A DNA stretch of 64,000 bases, from assembly GCA_910589385.1 (NCBI GenBank), contig CAJUTU010000009.1, forward strand, positions 47,462 through 111,461, in the 5' to 3' direction. Below are positions 60,573 through 64,000 of the stretch, in pieces. The first letter of the stretch is position 1, and each line of letters starts with the position of its first letter. The notes under the pieces were generated by a model. That model ran no database searches and was not told the origin of the DNA. It saw only the letters and a list, made by a program, of their open reading frames with translations. The DNA is from an uncultured Lachnospiraceae bacterium (lineage in GTDB: Bacteria > Bacillota > Clostridia > Lachnospirales > Lachnospiraceae). The position numbers were made by a program, and so were the translations under genes.

Positions 60573-63093
60573 AAATAACAATATGTCCGTTGTATACCGC
60601 ATGGCCGCAAAATCCTTTAAAAGCAATAAACGCCGGAACGGAACCATGCTTTTAGCAGTGCTGCTTTCCTCATTTATGCTGTTCAGCGTCTTTACCATCG
60701 GTATCTCTTACTTTAAAATGCTTCGTCTGCAGAATATCCGCCTAAACGGCGCCGAGTTTGACGCAATCATGTACGGCACCACCGATCAGCAGATAGAGGT
60801 GCTGCGTTCTCATCCTGAGGTGGAAGATTTCGGCATGGCTGCATTATCCGGTTATGTAGAGGAAACACCCTATGACAAAACACCGAACGTTGTTCTGATG
60901 TACGCAGATCGAGTTTATTGGGACAAAATGATGGCTCCTGCAAGAGAGTCTGTTACCGGAGATTATCCCTCAGAAGAAGACCAAGTCATGGTGACTCAAG
61001 ATGCGTTAGAAAAATGCGGCTGTCCGGATTTAAAAATCGGGGATCATATCCCTTTGACCTACAGTATAAAAGGCGAAATGCATGAGGCATCTTTTCGTAT
61101 CTCTGGATTCTGGGACGGGTACGGAAACAAAGACGTTTTCTATGTGTCTGAAAAGTTCTATTCACAGACAGGGTTAGAATATGCAGATGCCGCCTCCGGA
61201 CGATGTAATATCTCTTTTAAGACACGGATCATGTCCTCTAAAAAACAGGATGCTTTTATAGAATCCATGGAACTGGATAAGCGGCAGAGCCTGATCTTTA
61301 TGGCTGGTATAGGGTACTCCGTACAGATATTGACAGGACTTGTCTGCCTGACGCTGGTCATCTGCCTGTGCGCGTACCTTTTGATCTATAATATCCTGTA
61401 TATGTCCGTTGCCGGAAATATCCGCTACTATGGCCTTTTGCAGACCATCGGCATGACAGGCCGGCAGATTTACGGTCTGATGCGGCGGCAAATGCTGCTG
61501 ATCGGTGGGATCGGACTCGGAGGCGGCATCATTCTCGGCAGCGCCCTTTCCTTCTTCCTGATTCCCGGTATCATAAGATCACTGGGAATCGAGGCTTCGA
61601 AGATCGGAGGAGTTGTGGTTTCCTTCCACCCGGCAATTTTTCTCCTGACGATTCTTCTTGTGGGAATTACCATATTTACAGCCAGCCAAAAACCGGCAAA
61701 AATCGCGGTCATGTGTTCCCCCATTGAGGCATTGGGCTGCCGTCCCGCCTCTGGGGTTAAAAAAAGCCGTCTCCATGCTTTTGCAGCACATCAAAGCGCC
61801 GCAAACCGGAACAGAAATCTAATCTGGCGTATGGCAATAGAGCAGATTGCAAAGAATAAGAAAAAAGCCTGGATCGTAATGCTGTCTTTAGCCTCCAGCA
61901 TGGTGGTATTCTTATGTATGACAACTTTGATCCACTCACAGGATGCAAGGGAATTCACCTATAATTATCGGAACCTGGATTTGGTTTTAAGAAACGACAC
62001 GGTAAGAAGAGAAAACATTGAGGAACACGTCGAGATTTTTGATGAAAATTTTTTTGATAAATTGAACACACTAAATGGTATCACTGAAATAACCCCTGTA
62101 CTTTATACAGAAATCACAGTCCCTTGGGAACCGGATTTCACAGACCAGTGGATGCGGGAATTTTATGAAACATGGATGGATATCCCTTATGAAAATGACC
62201 TTGCAGAATATCAGGAGCATCCGGAAAACTATGGTTCTGTCCTGATAGGAATTACGGCAGCGGATTTTAAGGCATTGAACGAAGAAATGCCGGATCCCAT
62301 TGATGAGACGGATTTTCTGGAGGGAAAGACCTGTGTACTCTATCGAAACAATCTTTCCTTCCAGAATCAGGATATTGCCGGAAAAACCATCACCTGTGCA
62401 GAATACGGCCGCCAGGAAAATACCCGTACCTTTGACATTGCAGGATTGACAGATATCAACGATTATAATGCACTGCTTGGATATCCTCCAATTATCATCG
62501 TATCTGACCACGTGTTAAAAGATTTTGTGGAAGACCCTGTTATTTACAAAATAGGATTTTCCTATGCAAAGGAGTATGATGCGGAAACAGAACATGCGGT
62601 GCTCTCCATTGCGGATGAGATTCCACAGGCAAAAGATTATTCCTATGAATCTAAAATAAAATTGATGGAAAATGTAAAGAAAGCACAAGGAAATCTGATG
62701 GAAGCGGGCATCAGCATAGTACTCATCCTGGCCTTGATCGGACTGATGAATTACACGAACACCTTTGTCGGAAGCATCCAGAGCCGCCGGATGGAACTTT
62801 CCATCATGGAAAGCATAGGTATGACAGACCGCCAGAAAAACCGGATGCTGGCGATTGAAGGAATGTTCTATGCAGGAGGTGCCTGGCTCATCACAATGAC
62901 GGCTGGGCTTGGCGCAGCATATTGTTTATTTCAGTCGCAGAACTATATGGGCGTCCCATTCCAGATTCCGATATTGCCGCTGCTTGCCGCAATTGTACTC
63001 TCTTTCCTCATCTGTGTAAGCGTGCCGGTCTTAACCTGCCGCCAGACAGAGAAAGGACAGCCTGTTGTGGAGAGGATCAAAGGGATTGAATAG
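60565..63093 (+). CDS. FtsX-like ABC permease with two FtsX units
   Basis: An 843-residue permease. A first membrane span near residue 25 is followed by a large extracellular part (50-245) and three spans (SVQILTGLVCLTLVICLCAY, MLLIGGIGLGGGIILGSALS, AIFLLTILLVGITIFTA). A second unit follows: one span (WIVMLSLASSMVVFLCM), a large extracellular part and three final spans up to VLSFLICVSVPVL. This duplicated eight-span design differs from the ten-span BceB. The ATG is chosen, with AAGGGAAG ten bases upstream; a GTG three codons earlier is possible. It overlaps the ATPase stop. Confidence 0.9.
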   Translation: MLKNNNMSVVYRMAAKSFKSNKRRNGTMLLAVLLSSFMLFSVFTIGISYFKMLRLQNIRLNGAEFDAIMYGTTDQQIEVLRSHPEVEDFGMAALSGYVEETPYDKTPNVVLMYADRVYWDKMMAPARESVTGDYPSEEDQVMVTQDALEKCGCPDLKIGDHIPLTYSIKGEMHEASFRISGFWDGYGNKDVFYVSEKFYSQTGLEYADAASGRCNISFKTRIMSSKKQDAFIESMELDKRQSLIFMAGIGYSVQILTGLVCLTLVICLCAYLLIYNILYMSVAGNIRYYGLLQTIGMTGRQIYGLMRRQMLLIGGIGLGGGIILGSALSFFLIPGIIRSLGIEASKIGGVVVSFHPAIFLLTILLVGITIFTASQKPAKIAVMCSPIEALGCRPASGVKKSRLHAFAAHQSAANRNRNLIWRMAIEQIAKNKKKAWIVMLSLASSMVVFLCMTTLIHSQDAREFTYNYRNLDLVLRNDTVRRENIEEHVEIFDENFFDKLNTLNGITEITPVLYTEITVPWEPDFTDQWMREFYETWMDIPYENDLAEYQEHPENYGSVLIGITAADFKALNEEMPDPIDETDFLEGKTCVLYRNNLSFQNQDIAGKTITCAEYGRQENTRTFDIAGLTDINDYNALLGYPPIIIVSDHVLKDFVEDPVIYKIGFSYAKEYDAETEHAVLSIADEIPQAKDYSYESKIKLMENVKKAQGNLMEAGISIVLILALIGLMNYTNTFVGSIQSRRMELSIMESIGMTDRQKNRMLAIEGMFYAGGAWLITMTAGLGAAYCLFQSQNYMGVPFQIPILPLLAAIVLSFLICVSVPVLTCRQTEKGQPVVERIKGIE

Positions 63094-63204
63094 GGCCGCC
63101 GCTCCCCAAAAGCCAGGTACAAGCACCGTTTTTCTCACTTTACAGAATAAAATCAGAAGTGTATAATATGGTACGGAAAAAAAATATTCCAGAAAGATAT
63201 CAAA

Positions 63205-63261
63205 GAGTACTCTCGGGAAGGAATTCTGATGACAGGCACAAAGGACTTCCTCAGAGTACTC
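63205..63261 (+). promoter_or_regulatory. Long hairpin in the ferritin leader
   Basis: GAGTACTCT pairs with AGAGTACTC (nine bases) and, after a two-base bulge on each side, GGAAG pairs with CTTCC, enclosing a 25-base loop. It ends about eight bases before the ferritin AAGGAGG. GAGTACTC is itself palindromic, so the repeats could alternatively be two protein sites. No T-run follows. Confidence 0.4.
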
Positions 63262-63284
63262 AGAATACGAAGGAGGATACAACG

Positions 63285-63797
63285 ATGTTAGACCAGAAAG
63301 TGATAGAATTACTGAATGATCAGATCAATAAAGAACTATATTCTGCATATCTGTATCTGGATTTTTCAAATTATTTTTATGATGAAGGACTGGATGGATT
63401 CGGCAACTGGTACAAGATCCAGGCTCAGGAAGAGCGTGACCACGCTATGCTGATCCTGCAGTATCTGCAGAATAACGGTATCAAAGCGGTTCTGAAGACC
63501 ATCGACAAACCGGCGGCAGAGATTTCAAATCAAAAGTCCGTCCTGGTGGCAGGCTTGAAGCACGAGCGCTTTGTAACCGGCCTGATTCATACTATCTATG
63601 ACGCGGCATATTCCGTCAAGGATTTCCGTACCATGCAGTTCCTTGATTGGTTTGTAAAAGAGCAGGGCGAGGAAGAGAATAACGCGGAGACGCTTCTTAA
63701 GAAATTCCAGTTGTTTGGAGACGACCCGAAGAGCCTGTATATGCTGGACAGCGAACTGGGCGCACGTACCTATTCCGCACCGTCTCTGGTCCTTTAA
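63285..63797 (+). CDS. ftn: Ferritin, non-haem iron storage protein
   Basis: A bacterial ferritin of 170 residues that oxidises and stores iron in a 24-subunit shell. The ferroxidase ligands can be seen: Glu in LLNDQINKELYSAYLYLDFS, the ExxH pair in QAQEERDHAMLI, and Glu/Gln in FVKEQGEEENNAETLL. The longer open frame begins 42 codons upstream, but the ATG at 63285 follows a consensus AAGGAGG and matches the family start (MLDQKVIELLNDQI). A terminator follows directly. Confidence 0.95.
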   Translation: MLDQKVIELLNDQINKELYSAYLYLDFSNYFYDEGLDGFGNWYKIQAQEERDHAMLILQYLQNNGIKAVLKTIDKPAAEISNQKSVLVAGLKHERFVTGLIHTIYDAAYSVKDFRTMQFLDWFVKEQGEEENNAETLLKKFQLFGDDPKSLYMLDSELGARTYSAPSLVL

Positions 63798-63840
63798 TCC
63801 TGGATTGCCAAAAAAGAATCTATTCTGATAATGAGACAGA

Positions 63841-63886
63841 AAAAACGTCCCGTATGGAAATCATTTTTCCATGCAGGACGTTTTTC
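63841..63886 (+). terminator. Intrinsic terminator of the ferritin gene
   Basis: AAAAACGTCC pairs with GGACGTTTTT, with an inner TGGAAA/TTTCCA stem, ending in TTTTTC. About 45 bases after the stop codon. The symmetrical A and T runs let it work in both directions. Confidence 0.85.
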
Positions 63887-64000
63887 ATACAGGCATACCG
63901 CAGGCTGGACTGGCCAGTTTTTCCTAAGTTTCTTATGCCAGTTCCTAGAGCGTGTTTGAAAATTACCAGCTATTAGTCATTTTAACCAAATCAGGATTGA

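Noticed and set aside
1..64000. CRISPR array, prophage or tRNA genes
   Set aside because: No regularly spaced repeats, phage structural genes or cloverleaf sequences were recognised on reading both strands; a dedicated scan was not possible.

Overview
The window looks like a chromosomal segment of a low-to-mid GC Gram-positive anaerobe of the class Clostridia, most likely a Lachnospiraceae gut commensal. The reasons are strong AGGAGG-type ribosome binding sites, clostridial families (rhamnulose-phosphate aldolase, BceRS-like two-component system with FtsX-type ABC transporter, AgrC/AgrA-like pair, MarR with paired ABC half-transporters, ferritin) and glycan enzymes fused to a small Rossmann module. 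The genus is inference. I saw no tRNA, rRNA or CRISPR array.

Layout. (1) 1-4.2 kb: the edge of one gene, rhaD, a radical SAM protein and a small decayed patch (ImmA-like peptidase, membrane protein, a PD-(D/E)XK nuclease remnant, a DUF3990 remnant). (2) 4.2-45.7 kb: about 32 genes, all on the minus strand, often overlapping or nearly abutting, forming one surface-glycopolymer cluster. It supplies GDP-mannose/GDP-fucose (manA, manC, gmd, fcl), a CDP-linked 6-deoxyhexose with a predicted C-methyl branch (rfbF, rfbG, C-methyltransferase, RmlC-like epimerase domain, reductase), UDP-xylose (UXS), CDP-glycerol-like donors (two TagD-like domains) and a second CDP-polyol made by a DXS-like synthase, an SDR reductase and an IspD/TarI-like cytidylyltransferase. 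GT2, GT4, GT-D, DUF5672, RgpF-type and CDP-glycerol glycerophosphotransferase-type enzymes would use these donors. Three radical SAM enzymes are embedded. No flippase, polymerase, priming transferase or export ABC transporter lies in the cluster.

(3) 45.7-49.6 kb: the upstream end of the cluster is cut by a TnpB-like element whose protein seems to lack all three RuvC catalytic acids; beyond it lie a broken AAA ATPase and a small serine recombinase. (4) 49.7-54 kb: a MarR regulator and two ABC half-transporters, with a likely operator. (5) 54.3-57.8 kb: small membrane/secreted proteins and an AgrC/AgrA-like signalling pair with a perfect LytTR-type inverted repeat and a candidate LytTR-controlled small ORF. 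(6) 58-63.8 kb: a response regulator, histidine kinase, ABC ATPase and FtsX permease of the antimicrobial-peptide response type, then a ferritin.

The most striking feature is a roughly 90-105-residue Rossmann-like module recurring in 13 cluster proteins, at N-terminal, C-terminal and internal positions, attached to otherwise unrelated catalytic domains. It looks like a cluster-wide accessory (ligand-binding or docking) module. The other candidates for new biology are the nuclease-dead TnpB-like protein with its structured downstream region and the DXS/SDR/IspD set predicted to make an unusual CDP-alditol.
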